Positions 55,357 through 64,000 of a stretch of 64,000 bases of DNA are shown here, piece after piece. Origin of the DNA: Calliopum simillimum (taxonomy: Eukaryota > Arthropoda > Insecta > Diptera > Lauxaniidae); the NCBI GenBank assembly GCA_951812925.1, contig OX638371.1, forward strand, positions 35,624,101 to 35,688,100, read 5' to 3'. Both the position numbers and the translations under genes were made by a program. Each line of letters opens with the position of its first letter. The first letter of the stretch is position 1. The notes beneath the pieces were generated by a model that had not been told where the DNA came from, ran no database searches, and saw nothing but the letters and a program-made list of their open reading frames with translations.

Positions 55357-55680
55357 ATGAATAACTGGAATAGGAACCGTAACTATCGCCATTACAACAA
55401 TCAAGCTCAAGAGTTGAGGAGCATTTTCGAGCATAACCTGATGCGGAATCGGATGGTGCAAAGGAGCACCAATGCGCGTGTGGACGCACTCCATAGACAG
55501 TTGGCGGAGATGCAGCGGCAGCATCGCCAACAACAAAACCAGCAACAAAACTTAATACGCTTGTTGCGGGAAGCGCTGCCCGTTGGTCACCCGGCACGCT
55601 TACGCCGTCAGGCCAACGTCGCCAATGTCGCCGCCAACGTCGCCGCCGACGTAATGGACGCAGACGAGATTATAAACTAA
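55357..55680 (+). CDS. Small coiled-coil protein of unknown function (107 aa)
   Basis: ATG 55357 lies one base after a well-formed intron acceptor. The protein begins MNNWNRNRNYRHYNNQAQEL, then a long charged helix (RMVQRSTNARVDALHRQLAE, a Gln-rich QQQNQQQN stretch, LIRLLREALPVGHPARL) predicted to form a coiled coil, then an Ala/Asn-Val repeat (ANVAANVAADV) and an acidic end. Base composition is clearly less AT-rich than the surroundings. A frame-shifted relative with the same acceptor position lies at 26121. The two copies suggest a transposon-borne or duplicated gene. No known family recognised. Confidence 0.6.
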   Translation: MNNWNRNRNYRHYNNQAQELRSIFEHNLMRNRMVQRSTNARVDALHRQLAEMQRQHRQQQNQQQNLIRLLREALPVGHPARLRRQANVANVAANVAADVMDADEIIN

Positions 55681-55726
55681 GAATTGGAAATTGATGGAGC
55701 CACAGCCACAATAAAATGATCAAATG

Positions 55727-56482
55727 ATTATCTCAAAAAACGTTTTCAGTATAGCGTTTTGAAGATTTCGCTTATATAGGAGGTGCCACGCCCTCTTGTC
55801 CGAGTTCGTCCGGTTTTATTTTGGAGCGTGCATTTATAGTCTTTAGCATTTGAGTGAAATTTGGTTGGATTATCTCAAAAAACTCTCTCAGTATAGCATT
55901 TTGAAACATTTACTTGTATAGGAGGTGCCGCACCCAATTGTCCGATTTCACCCAATTTTTGTTGAGAGCTTTCATTTATAATTCTTAGTGCTTGAGTCAA
56001 ATTGGGTTCGAATATTTCAAGAAACGCTTTCAGTATAGCGTTTTGATGCATTTGTTTATATGGGAGGTGCCACGCCCTCTTGTCGGAATTAGATCAGTTT
56101 TTTTTCAAAGCTTGCGCTTACAATTCGTAGTATTTATGTGTATTTTGGTTGCATTGTCGTGAAAAATATTCCTAAAATATCGTTTTGAATATATTTTTTG
56201 TATAGGCGGTAGGCGTGTCCGTTGATCGATTTTGCTAATTTTCAATCTCCCGAGCTAACTTTGACGACGGAGGCAGTGTACCAAATTTCATTGAATTATC
56301 TTGTTCAGTTTTCCAAAAAAATGTATTTCCACACACAGCCAGCCAGACAGACGGACATGGCTATATCGACTCAGGAGGTGACGCTGATCAGGAATATATA
56401 TACTTTTCTATATCTGCCACGCCTCCTTCTTTGCGTTACAAACGGAAGGACAAAGTGAATATACCCTGGGTGTAGGCTATAA
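55727..56482 (+). mobile_element. mini-me/DINE-1-like element, copy 6 (5' truncated)
   Basis: Starts inside a tandem unit (GATTATCTCAAAAAACG) and runs to the normal 3' end (GGGTGTAGGCTAT, one change). It has one short CCAG run. It begins just after the 107-aa gene, whose 3' flank may have been replaced by it. Confidence 0.8.
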
Positions 56483-56488
56483 AAAGTG

Positions 56489-57266
56489 TACCGTGGCTGG
56501 CTGGGTGGTTGGCTGTGTGTTGAAATACACTTTTTGGGAAAACTGATCCAGATAATTCAATGAAATTTGGTACACTGCCTCCGTCGTCAAAGTTAGCTCG
56601 GGGGATTGAAAACGAGCGAAATCGGTCAACGGACACGCCTACCGCCCATACAAAAAATATATTCAAAATGCAATTTCAGGAGTATTTTTCACGTCAATGC
56701 AACCAAAATACTCAAAGATACTAAGACTTGTAAGCGCAAGCTCTGAGAGAAACTGAGAAAATTCGGACAATAGGTCGTGGCACCTCCCATATAAGCAAAA
56801 GCTTCAAAACGCTATACTGAAAGCGTTTTTAGAGATATTCGGACCAAATTTGACTCAGACACTAAGAATCATAAATGAAAGCTCTCAACAAAAATTGGGT
56901 GAAATCGGACAAGATGGCGTGGCACCTCCCATATAAGCAAAAGTTTCAAAATGCTATACCGAAAGAGTTTTTTGAGATAATCCAATTAAACTTCACTCAA
57001 ATACTAAATACTATAAATGCACGCTCTAAGCTAAAACTAGACGAACTCGGACAAGAGGGCGTAGCACCGCCCATATAAGCAAAAGCTTCTAAACGCTATA
57101 CTGAAAACGTTTTTCACTCAGACACTAAAAACTATAAATGCAAGCTCTGAACAAAAACTGGGTGAACGCGGACAAGAGGGCGTAGCACCTCCCATATGAG
57201 CAAAATTTTAAAAATACTGCAGAGTAGAGTATTTAATGTTTGGCCAGGCCAAATTTTACACCCTTA
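56489..57266 (-). mobile_element. mini-me/DINE-1-like element, copy 7 (minus strand)
   Basis: Inverted relative to copy 6 and tail to tail with it. It lacks the 3' core after the CCAG tract (begins GGCTGGCTGGGTGG). Four tandem units follow, then GGTAGGGT-like and TTTGGCCAGGCCAAA, and its 5' terminal ACACCCTTACTAG is split by the insertion at 57267-58799 (the last bases TACTAG are at 58800-58805). Confidence 0.8.
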
Positions 57267-58799
57267 GGGGAGACTGGGGCACATTTGACACTAAATTTTC
57301 AAAGACCTGTATCTTAGAAAATTATTGCACGATCTTAATACTCTTTACCGTTTCTGAATCATTGATTATTTAAGATTAAAACCACGAAAAAAAAAATTTC
57401 AAAAAAACTGCATTGAAAGTCCTTTTCTAAATTTTTTCAAAAAAAGTCATTTTGTCAAATGTGCCCCAGGTACGGGGCACATTTGACATTGCAAGGGGCA
57501 CATTTGACACTCACAAAAATAACACAGAAACATTAAACAAAACATTAATGCATATATTTTTTTCATATAAATACAAATTATAAGTATGTATGTATTAACG
57601 GAGACTTATTTTATATATAAGTGTGAGAAGTCGATGTCAAATACGTAGTGCGTGAACGTGAAGTTGGATTTGTTGGAGTTGGTAGTTTAAACTCAATTGC
57701 ACTCCTTAAAGTCAAGCAAACATCTTCCACTTCTGGTTTTATAAAAACCCAATTTAGTGGTGAAACTCTTCTCAAATAACTGATCTTGTATGAAGTATAG
57801 CTAATTACTTCTACAATTTCACCTACATAAAAAAATGGGTTTTTGGATTTTTCGCCAAATTTCCCAAGGACAATATATAAGTATAAAGTACAATTTCCAA
57901 CAACACCCCTAATGAAAACATCAACAAAAAATGTTAGGTAAGACCCAGTTTGGTAGAAATTTCGTTGGTCTAGATTTTGGGTAACACCTTCGTCAAGACA
58001 TCTGCAGCGCTTTCACATAATGGGGTGTACTTCAAATCAATTTGATAATTATTAAAAACTTCGTATACATGATGAACTTTGATGTCAAAATGTTAATTTC
58101 GGGAATTCATCCATCCAGATTTTCAAATTAATATATGTGGTAGAGGTCCTGGAAAGCATCTATTCAAAAATCTTGTTTTGTAGATAAAACAAAGGTAACA
58201 AATTATGAAAATTAAATTGATTCTGTGTCGGAAGTCAGAATTTCTATCTGGTTTCCGATATCAGAAATAGCGTATTTAACTTTTTTCATCGCCATCGCGT
58301 CTGTTCGTCTTCATTTTATAGTGTGTACCATATCTTTAAAAAGATAACACTAGAAAATCTTCTAAAATACACAAACACATATGTTTGGACGAACGTCAAA
58401 TGTGCCCCTTCGGCAAAAGTCAAATGTGCCCCAAAATCTCTTGGAGAATTAAAAATATTTTAAAATTTAAACTATTTGACCTTGATAAAAAACACTTTTA
58501 TTCTATTAATTATAAAGTTTAGTGCTACCAAATTTTCATGCTTACTTTTAAAAAACAATACAACATTAGTTGCAAATCCCTTACGAACAAGAAGTCGAAA
58601 ATTACAAAAAAATACACAAAAAGTTTAAAAAGCGTATTAGCGCTGGAGGAGTTGAAAGAGAACTGCCAAAGTTCATTACGTTGCTTCCACTCTAATTAGT
58701 TGTGTTTCTGCATTTCAGGTTTTTGGTTCGAACGGCGTGTTCACACCGAAAATGGCAAAGTCAAATGTGCCCCGGTGTCAAATGTACCCCAGTTTACCC
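57267..58799. mobile_element. 1.5 kb TA-flanked non-autonomous element with GGGGCACATTTGAC arrays
   Basis: Inverted ends GGGGAGACTGGGGCACATTT and GGGTAAACTGGGGTACATTT, TA on both sides (57265-57266, 58800-58801). GGGGCACATTTGAC occurs eight times: 57276, 57474 and 57495 on the plus strand and 57454, 58395, 58419, 58760 and 58777 (one mismatch) on the minus strand, all within ~405 bp of the ends. Such repeated subterminal motifs are typical transposase binding sites. No credible ORF. It lies in the first bases of mini-me copy 7, and removing it plus one TA gives back the normal mini-me start. Confidence 0.88.
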
Positions 58800-58805
58800 T
58801 ACTAG

Positions 58806-60335
58806 TTTTTATTCAATTAATAACTTTTATACAAAACATTTTATGAAAAACAAAATGTAGAAACAATATAAAAACACTTTAAACTATGAGAACATAACAA
58901 AAATTATTGAATTTTTTGCAAATTTATTTGTGTCCTTATGTGCCCCTCAAATGTAGTTAAAGCAGTTCTAAATATAAACAAGTTTTCTTTTAGGTAAAAC
59001 AAAAAAAAGTGAAAGTTTATGAAAAGTATCTCACAAAAACTTATTAGTGTTTATCACTTTTTTGTATAAACTTCACAACTCCTTTTGTTTCCTCCACGGT
59101 TTCAAAAAACTTTTGAATTCAATACAGTTATATAAGTAAGTAATTAGTTTTTATAATCGGTTCAGTTTCTAAATTTTTCAATAAAAGCCTATTTCGTTCC
59201 TTTCGCCAACATGACTACATTAAACTGAATACTCTCTAAGAGGCAGTATTTGATTGAGGTATAGAAAAAATAAAATTGCATACTTTATCAAAATTTGGAA
59301 AGAAACCACTATTTAAAAAGTCTTCCCATTTTTCCTCAACTGGCTTTTCTTTTTGCTTAGTTTCAGAAAAAGTTTTCCAGTGAATGAACTCATCAAAAAG
59401 TAAATCCATATCAAAGGTTTATACGTTTTTTCAAACCAAAATGAGAATGTTCTCCGCAGTGTTGCTAGAAAGTTTAATAATAGACAGAGTGGTCAAGGAG
59501 TAATACAGAGTGGTCAAGGAGTTATACAGAGTGATTCAAAATCAATTATTTTCATTAAAAATTCATTGCGTAAGCACATGAGCAAAATATATTTTTCGAC
59601 ACATAACATGTTATTAGAAAAAAAAAAAACAGTACAAAAAACAGTACACTATTGAAAAAACAGTACTTTTGGGTACTGTTTTAGGTGTAGGTCATAAAAC
59701 GTACTTTTTTCAAAAAACAGTACATGTACTGTTTAAAACAGTACGTCTGGCAACCGTAAACTGGCATATTCAATTTCGCATGTGCCAGCAGTATGCAGAT
59801 TGCCGGACTCAACTTAAAACAACATTTTCGTCCTTTGAAATCAAAGCCAATAGTAAAATCAAATGGTTGCAGTCAAAAATACTAAAAATTTCCACTTTCA
59901 TTTTAAGCTGCTTGGCTGTTTCACTATGTTACATACTAATATTCATTTCGTTTTTATGTCAATATTTATGGGTGTAGTTGGTATAAGATGAGCCAGTCCT
60001 TCTCTCCTTTTTTTTTATTTTCAAATCAAAAATGTGTTCACAATTTTATGATCTATTCAGTAAGTTACCTCTGCAGACTCATGAAAAAATTTCTCGCTCG
60101 ATAAAAAACCAATGTTTGAATTTAGTTTAACAAAACAGAACAAAACATAACAGAATACGTTTCACAATTCGGAAATGTGTGCTGATTAAGAGGATTTTCT
60201 CCTGCATAACATGGCTAAAACGAAGCATAGAAAGCTAAGAGGGAAAAAGGCAGAAAAAAATCACACACTGAGCAGGAATACTCTTGAATGTTATAGAACA
60301 TAATGTAAACTTTGAATTGGTACTTTTAATTTAAG
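58806..60335. other. Stretch without a recognised gene; CAGTAC cluster
   Basis: Mostly AT-rich. Between 59630 and 59752 the word CAGTAC/GTACTG occurs about eight times and is followed by GTCTGGCAACC, which reads like the end of a DNA transposon (GGTTGCCAGAC...). The 102-codon frame at 59669 crosses it and is not convincing. Confidence 0.45.
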
Positions 60336-60650
60336 GGCTTGTTATATGTTAATAAAACTGTAGGTTAATAACGAATTTTTGGAAAAAACACCTATCTCGA
60401 AAACTACGAGCCAGATTTAAAAAATTTTTGAAACAACATTGTAGCTTATTAAATTATCTTTCATATGACACCCATTTTTTGGAAATCAATGCAGCCGTTT
60501 TCAACTTATATAGATTTTTAGAAAAGCTATATTCCCAAATTCTATATGTCTATATTTCCAAAACCAGATCCGGGCGACACTGTTAGCTTCCATATCTATT
60601 CTTAGATTTCGAAAGCATATAAGAATATATTATTGCAGTTAAGTTGGCGC
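60336..60650 (+). repeat. Dispersed repeat copy (see 54470-55030)
   Basis: Matches 54770-55030 closely (GAGCCAGATTTNAAAAATTTTT, TTGTAGCTTATTAAATTA, CCAGATCCGGGCGACACTGT). Confidence 0.65.
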
Positions 60651-61260
60651 GCAAGATTGACTTTTTGTTGTTTTTATTTTTTGTAGCAATTGCTCCCTAA
60701 ATGCTCCCGAAAGATCCAAAATTGCTCCAGCCAAAAATTTAATATTTTGATTTTTAGAAGTTATTTAAAAAAAATTTTTCAACATGCAATAACGCTTAGA
60801 AATTTTGTATTTAATTAAATATTTTTGTTTTGAAAAATTGCTCCCCAATTGCTCCAAATGAAGAAGGCTCCAAACTTTAAAATGTGGCAATAGCTCCACA
60901 AATATTTTGTAAATAAAAAAATAGGCAGCGCGCAACTTTGAGTTTTCATACTTTTTTTTTGCTAAAAAATTGTTCCCAAATTGTTCCCTAAGGATCCCTA
61001 ATTTCTTCATTTGTATTGTTGCCAGTTAATTTTTTACTAACAATAAAAAAAAGTTGAGTTAGAGCGCAACTTTAAAATTTTTTGTTTTTTCTTTTGCAGA
61101 AAAATTGCTCCTCAATTGCTCCCTAAGTTAGGATCCCCAATTGCTCCAGCTGTAGCATCGACTGATAATTTTTTATTAACAATTAAAAAAAAGTTAAGTT
61201 AGCGCGAAACTTTAAAATTTTTTAATTTTTTCTTTTGTTAAAAAATTGCTCCCTTAATAA
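60651..61260 (+). repeat. Diverged tandem repeats with ATTGCTCC words
   Basis: Units of very roughly 130-160 bp carry AAGTTNAGTTAGNGCGNAAC, TTTAAAATTTTTTNNTTTTTTCTTTTG, AAAAATTGCTCCNNAATTGCTCC and AGGATCCC-like words, clearest at 61050-61260. The earlier part is more diverged and partly inverted. Confidence 0.6.
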
Positions 61261-62023
61261 AAAAAGTATCAGGAAGTATGTTTTGTATATCAAAACATAA
61301 TGGATTTTTTTATGTTATGAAAATGTGTATTTTTTTATTTTTATTGTCAAAGTTTGGAATTTTTCCATTTTTACCATTTTTTTTTTTTTTATAATATTTG
61401 AAAAATCAATATAATTCACATAAAATCTGCAGAAAAAAAAATTTTATTTTTGACAAAGTAGAAACGATATGCTATATATGTAAGTGCATCCGGCTTAAAA
61501 CAAACTAACTACAGCGTTTATCCAGTACTTTCTAATGTAAAAAGCTCCATGAAGCATTTTTGCTATTTATAGTCCAACTTTGAGCCCACTGTGTAACTAA
61601 ACCAAAACAAAATTTTAAAATTTTATATTTTTTTTTCCGTCCCTTAGTATTATCTGACGATTGACGTAAAAAATTTTAAAAACCATAGCACTTTCAAATT
61701 TTACCTATTTATGGCTACGATCTCCCATTGTGCGCCGACTTAATTTGTTAATACAAGACTATTTTGAAGAACCACTCGGCTGTCGAAAGCTGAAACGTAA
61801 AACGTCCTACATAGATAGCATCTTAACCCCTCCACAAGAATTCGGAATTGCTTATCTAAGAAATACAAAAATTAAGTCGGCGGCGCAATTTTGAAATTTT
61901 CACGATCAGTTATCCCAATGGGGAATGGAGCGCATCAATAGCGCTTCTGAAGCGCTCTAAAGCAGCAGTGAAGCGCATCTCTCTCGTTGCCAAAAGCGCT
62001 GAAATTAACATTGGCATGTCATT
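61261..62023. other. Stretch without a recognised gene
   Basis: AT-rich with T-run at about 61378-61391. A small stretch around 61915-61990 begins GAAGCGC words that lead into the minisatellite. Nothing coding is recognised. Confidence 0.5.
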
Positions 62024-62175
62024 GGAACGAAGCGCTTCGCTCTCGCTACCAGAAATGCTCTTTGGATGCGCATCGCTCTCGCACCCAGAAATGCTGTTTG
62101 GATGCGCATCGCTCTCGCTACCAGAAATGCTCTTTGGATGCGCATCGCTCTCGCATTCAGAAATGCTCTTTGGAT
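62024..62175 (+). repeat. 36-bp minisatellite, block 1
   Basis: About four units of GCGCATCGCTCTCGCTACCA followed by GAAATGCTCTTTGGAT (36 bp). They are nearly identical, with variants CACCC/TACCC and GCATTC. Because 36 is a multiple of three, several frames stay open on both strands (for example 61910-62191 minus and 61968-62204 plus). I do not regard these as genes. Confidence 0.85.
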
Positions 62176-62259
62176 GCTTTTTGGATGACAATAAAAATAT
62201 TTAAAAAATTAATTTTTAATTGAAATTTTACGTCTTTCGTCACAAAGACACATACATCA

Positions 62260-62455
62260 GACTATTATTTTTTTTTTTTGATGTAATTATAATTATTTTT
62301 ATTTTACTAAATTAATTCTAATTGAAAAATTGCAAGTTGAAAACTTTTGTGTTAGGTCTGGGCCGGAGTTGAACCAAAGACCTCACGGTTGCTACAACTC
62401 TCAATCGCAGTGCCAGTCGCTAGACCACTGCTCTATCATCGCGCTCTTACGAAGA
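62260..62455 (-). mobile_element. tRNA-derived SINE-like unit
   Basis: On the minus strand, TGGTCTAGCGACTGG (62413-62427) fits an RNA polymerase III A box and GGTTCAACTCC (62365-62375) fits a B box, 52 nt apart from start to start. This is followed by an AT-rich body and a 13-base A run at about 62267-62279. This is the layout of a tRNA-headed SINE. The tRNA part does not fold into a clean modern tRNA by eye, so a functional tRNA is unlikely. It lies between the two minisatellite blocks. Confidence 0.6.
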
Positions 62456-62502
62456 CGAGTTATTGATTTATTTTGTTTGTACGTTAATACGTGACCGAAA
62501 GC

Positions 62503-62640
62503 GCATCGTTCTCGCTACCAGAAATGCTCTTTGGATGCGCATCGCTCTTGCATCCAGAAATGCTCTTTGGATGCGCATCGCTCTCGCTACCAGAAATGCT
62601 CTTTGGATGCGCTTCGCTCTCGCTACCTATAGCGCAGAAA
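62503..62640 (+). repeat. 36-bp minisatellite, block 2
   Basis: About three and a half units of the same 36-bp repeat as block 1, with the variants TTGCATCC and GCTTCG. Related words (GGATGCGCATCG) continue to ~62720. Confidence 0.85.
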
Positions 62641-62984
62641 ATATGCTCATACAAATCAGCTCTTTGGATACGAGATGGACGCGCATCGCTATTGCATCTT
62701 GGGGATGCGCATCGAAATTTTTATATATTATATTTAATCCTATAGGAGTTTTAACTATTGTTTGTAAGTAGTCTTAGTTTTAATCGTCGTATCATCTCCA
62801 ATTTAAGGTTCTGGAAATACAAGTATTAAAACGACAAGGATTGTTTAACAATTTTAATTTATTTAATGAAAACATAAACAAACTTCAAAAACAAATACAT
62901 AAATTAGTATGTAAAGATATTTATAAAAACATATATAAAAATGGTTTGTACTTATGGCTTTTTTTCAGACGTAGAAACTTTTAC
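62641..62984. other. Stretch without a recognised gene
   Basis: Trailing minisatellite words to ~62720, then AT-rich sequence with a short lysine-coding frame. Nothing recognised. Confidence 0.45.
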
Positions 62985-63490
62985 TCAGAAAGATTTGCAA
63001 ATAATTTGCTCAAAATTTGTTTTGCATAAAAGTTTATAATAACTTGTATAAAAGACGCATGAAATTCTTTGCTCTTTTTGACTTGCCCCAAAATATTTTT
63101 TAAAAACTCCAAGTAAATAATATTTCCATCATTGGAATATAAATCAAAAAGCAGGGTGGCTTTATTTATGGCATTTTTCTTTAGTTTTCGCTATCTGAAA
63201 ATGTGTTTTAAGCTCCAACCACTGACTTAAAATTCTTTCAAAAGCTGAATGAATGGACATCCATCGAGTATCGCAAGCCCTAACAATTCTTTTCGGGTTA
63301 TGTCCATTGTTTATTAATGTGTATAATGTTTTATAAGCATTCTGTCTACTAGAGGAACGGCTAAACCAATTATAGGTTTCCGCAACCAAAAACTTTATTT
63401 CGTCTGGCAAAGTTTTCTCTGCTGCTTTTGAAACTGCCAATTGAAGCGAATTACACACACAAGGAATTGATACTAGGTTTTCAACTTAAG
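62985..63490 (-). pseudogene. hAT-like transposase C-terminal relic
   Basis: Minus strand, from about 63480: VSIPCVCNSLQLAVSKAAEK, then FLVAETYNWFSRSSSRQNAY, then ACDTRWMSIHSAFERILSQW and LELKTHFQIAK. The pattern C-DTRW-S and RIL-QW--LK-HF is that of the hAT-related proteins common in insects (ZMYM/SCAND3-type relatives). After KEKCHK a stop is met, and the homology continues in another frame (LLFDLYSNDGNIIYLEFLKN to LSKLFANLSE, ending about 62985), so there is a frameshift near 63170. A stop also closes the upstream side. Dead fragment. Confidence 0.75.
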
Positions 63491-63644
63491 GGGGGCTTCT
63501 CATGTAACACGTCAAAAAGTAGTTGTTTTGCGGGATTGTTTTTCGCTCGGAAAATAAAAACACACACAAATAATTTTTTGCCTATATTTAGGAACATGTT
63601 TGAACTATAAAAAAAGCATTTTTTCAAAAACTAAAATGACAAAA

Positions 63645-63985
63645 TGGCGGATTTATCGCGGTACATTGTGGAGCCCAAAGTTTTTATCTGAAACATAAAA
63701 CAAAATTTTTTTATTATTCAGCAGGGTTTTCCTGAGTGCATGAATGTCTGCAACTCCAAAAAATTCGATTCTACAATATTGAAATCACGTCTTGAAAAAA
63801 AAGTGCTATTTTTTCGTCATTTTTTGTCGCTAAATGGGGCTAAAAAGTGTGTAAAATAACTTTTTTTCCACAATTTCAGACATTCATGCACTCGTTCAAT
63901 TAATAATCTGCAAAACACTTTTTAGAAATCAAAAATTGGTTAAGTAGTTTTTTTCGCAATCGTGTACCGCGATTTTGAAACCATA
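63645..63985. repeat. Inverted repeat near the right edge
   Basis: GAGTGCATGAATGTCTG (63734-63750) is matched by CAGACATTCATGCACTC (63878-63894), and CGCGGTACAT (63658) by GTGTACCGCG (63962). This is a smaller, more diverged foldback-type structure, and it may extend beyond the window. Confidence 0.65.
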
Positions 63986-64000
63986 GTTTTGAGAAAAAAC

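Noticed and set aside
61910..62720. CRISPR array from regularly spaced repeats
   Set aside because: The repeats are contiguous without spacers, and the window is clearly eukaryotic.
61910..62771. Long open frames on both strands over the minisatellite (CASLSLPEMLFG-type repeats)
   Set aside because: The 36-bp repeat unit keeps all frames open; no independent evidence of coding.

Overview
The window is AT-rich eukaryotic DNA that looks like a nest of transposable elements from a higher fly (Diptera). The clues are many mini-me/DINE-1-like repeats with the GACGGACATGGC and AATATATATAC core known from flies, a BEL/Pao retrotransposon, mariner, Merlin, Harbinger, P-like and Helitron elements, and very short (51-61 nt) candidate introns. 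No convincing conserved single-copy host gene was recognised. The species cannot be fixed from the sequence alone.

Layout, left half. 1-12 kb: a 1.28 kb foldback element with an 8-bp target duplication, a Tigger/jerky transposase relic, a two-gene PIF/Harbinger element (Myb/SANT-like gene facing a transposase), a composite element with inverted ends, and a mariner relic. 13.6-25 kb: a THAP/P-element-like relic split by a very young 9.6 kb BEL/Pao element (14989-24611, target duplication ATTTT, LTRs alike except for one 8-bp indel). After pol, where some retroelements carry env, this element has two extra ORFs. Both are diverged copies of its own zinc-knuckle plus protease module, and both have Asn in place of the protease catalytic Asp. 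This is the most unusual system in the window. 26-34 kb: a small-ORF relic, three more inverted-repeat elements, a P-like transposase (minus strand) cut by a TA-flanked MITE, a second partial P-like copy, and an apparently intact Merlin element inside that second copy. The first P-like copy supplies the Merlin empty site.

Layout, right half. 34-38.5 kb is mostly unrecognised AT-rich DNA plus a Helitron-derived minisatellite. 38.5-43 kb is a ~1.06 kb tandem duplication of gene-like exons whose copies carry different later insertions, so the copies give empty sites for each other. 40.6-58.8 kb carries seven mini-me-like elements (two of them tail to tail), a non-autonomous Helitron with a clean 5' TC end and 3' hairpin/CTAG end, a small spliced gene (107 aa), a Tc1-like relic, and a 1.5 kb TA-flanked element with eight copies of a 14-bp motif, inserted exactly in the first bases of a mini-me. 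58.8-64 kb holds tandem repeats, a 36-bp minisatellite interrupted by a tRNA-derived SINE-like unit, a hAT-like transposase relic and one more palindrome.

The genes do not form a host pathway. The window is a record of nested insertions, and several filled/empty site pairs within it define element ends to within a few bases. Element ends, target duplications, ORFs and catalytic motifs were read directly. Family names come from motif recognition without database searches.
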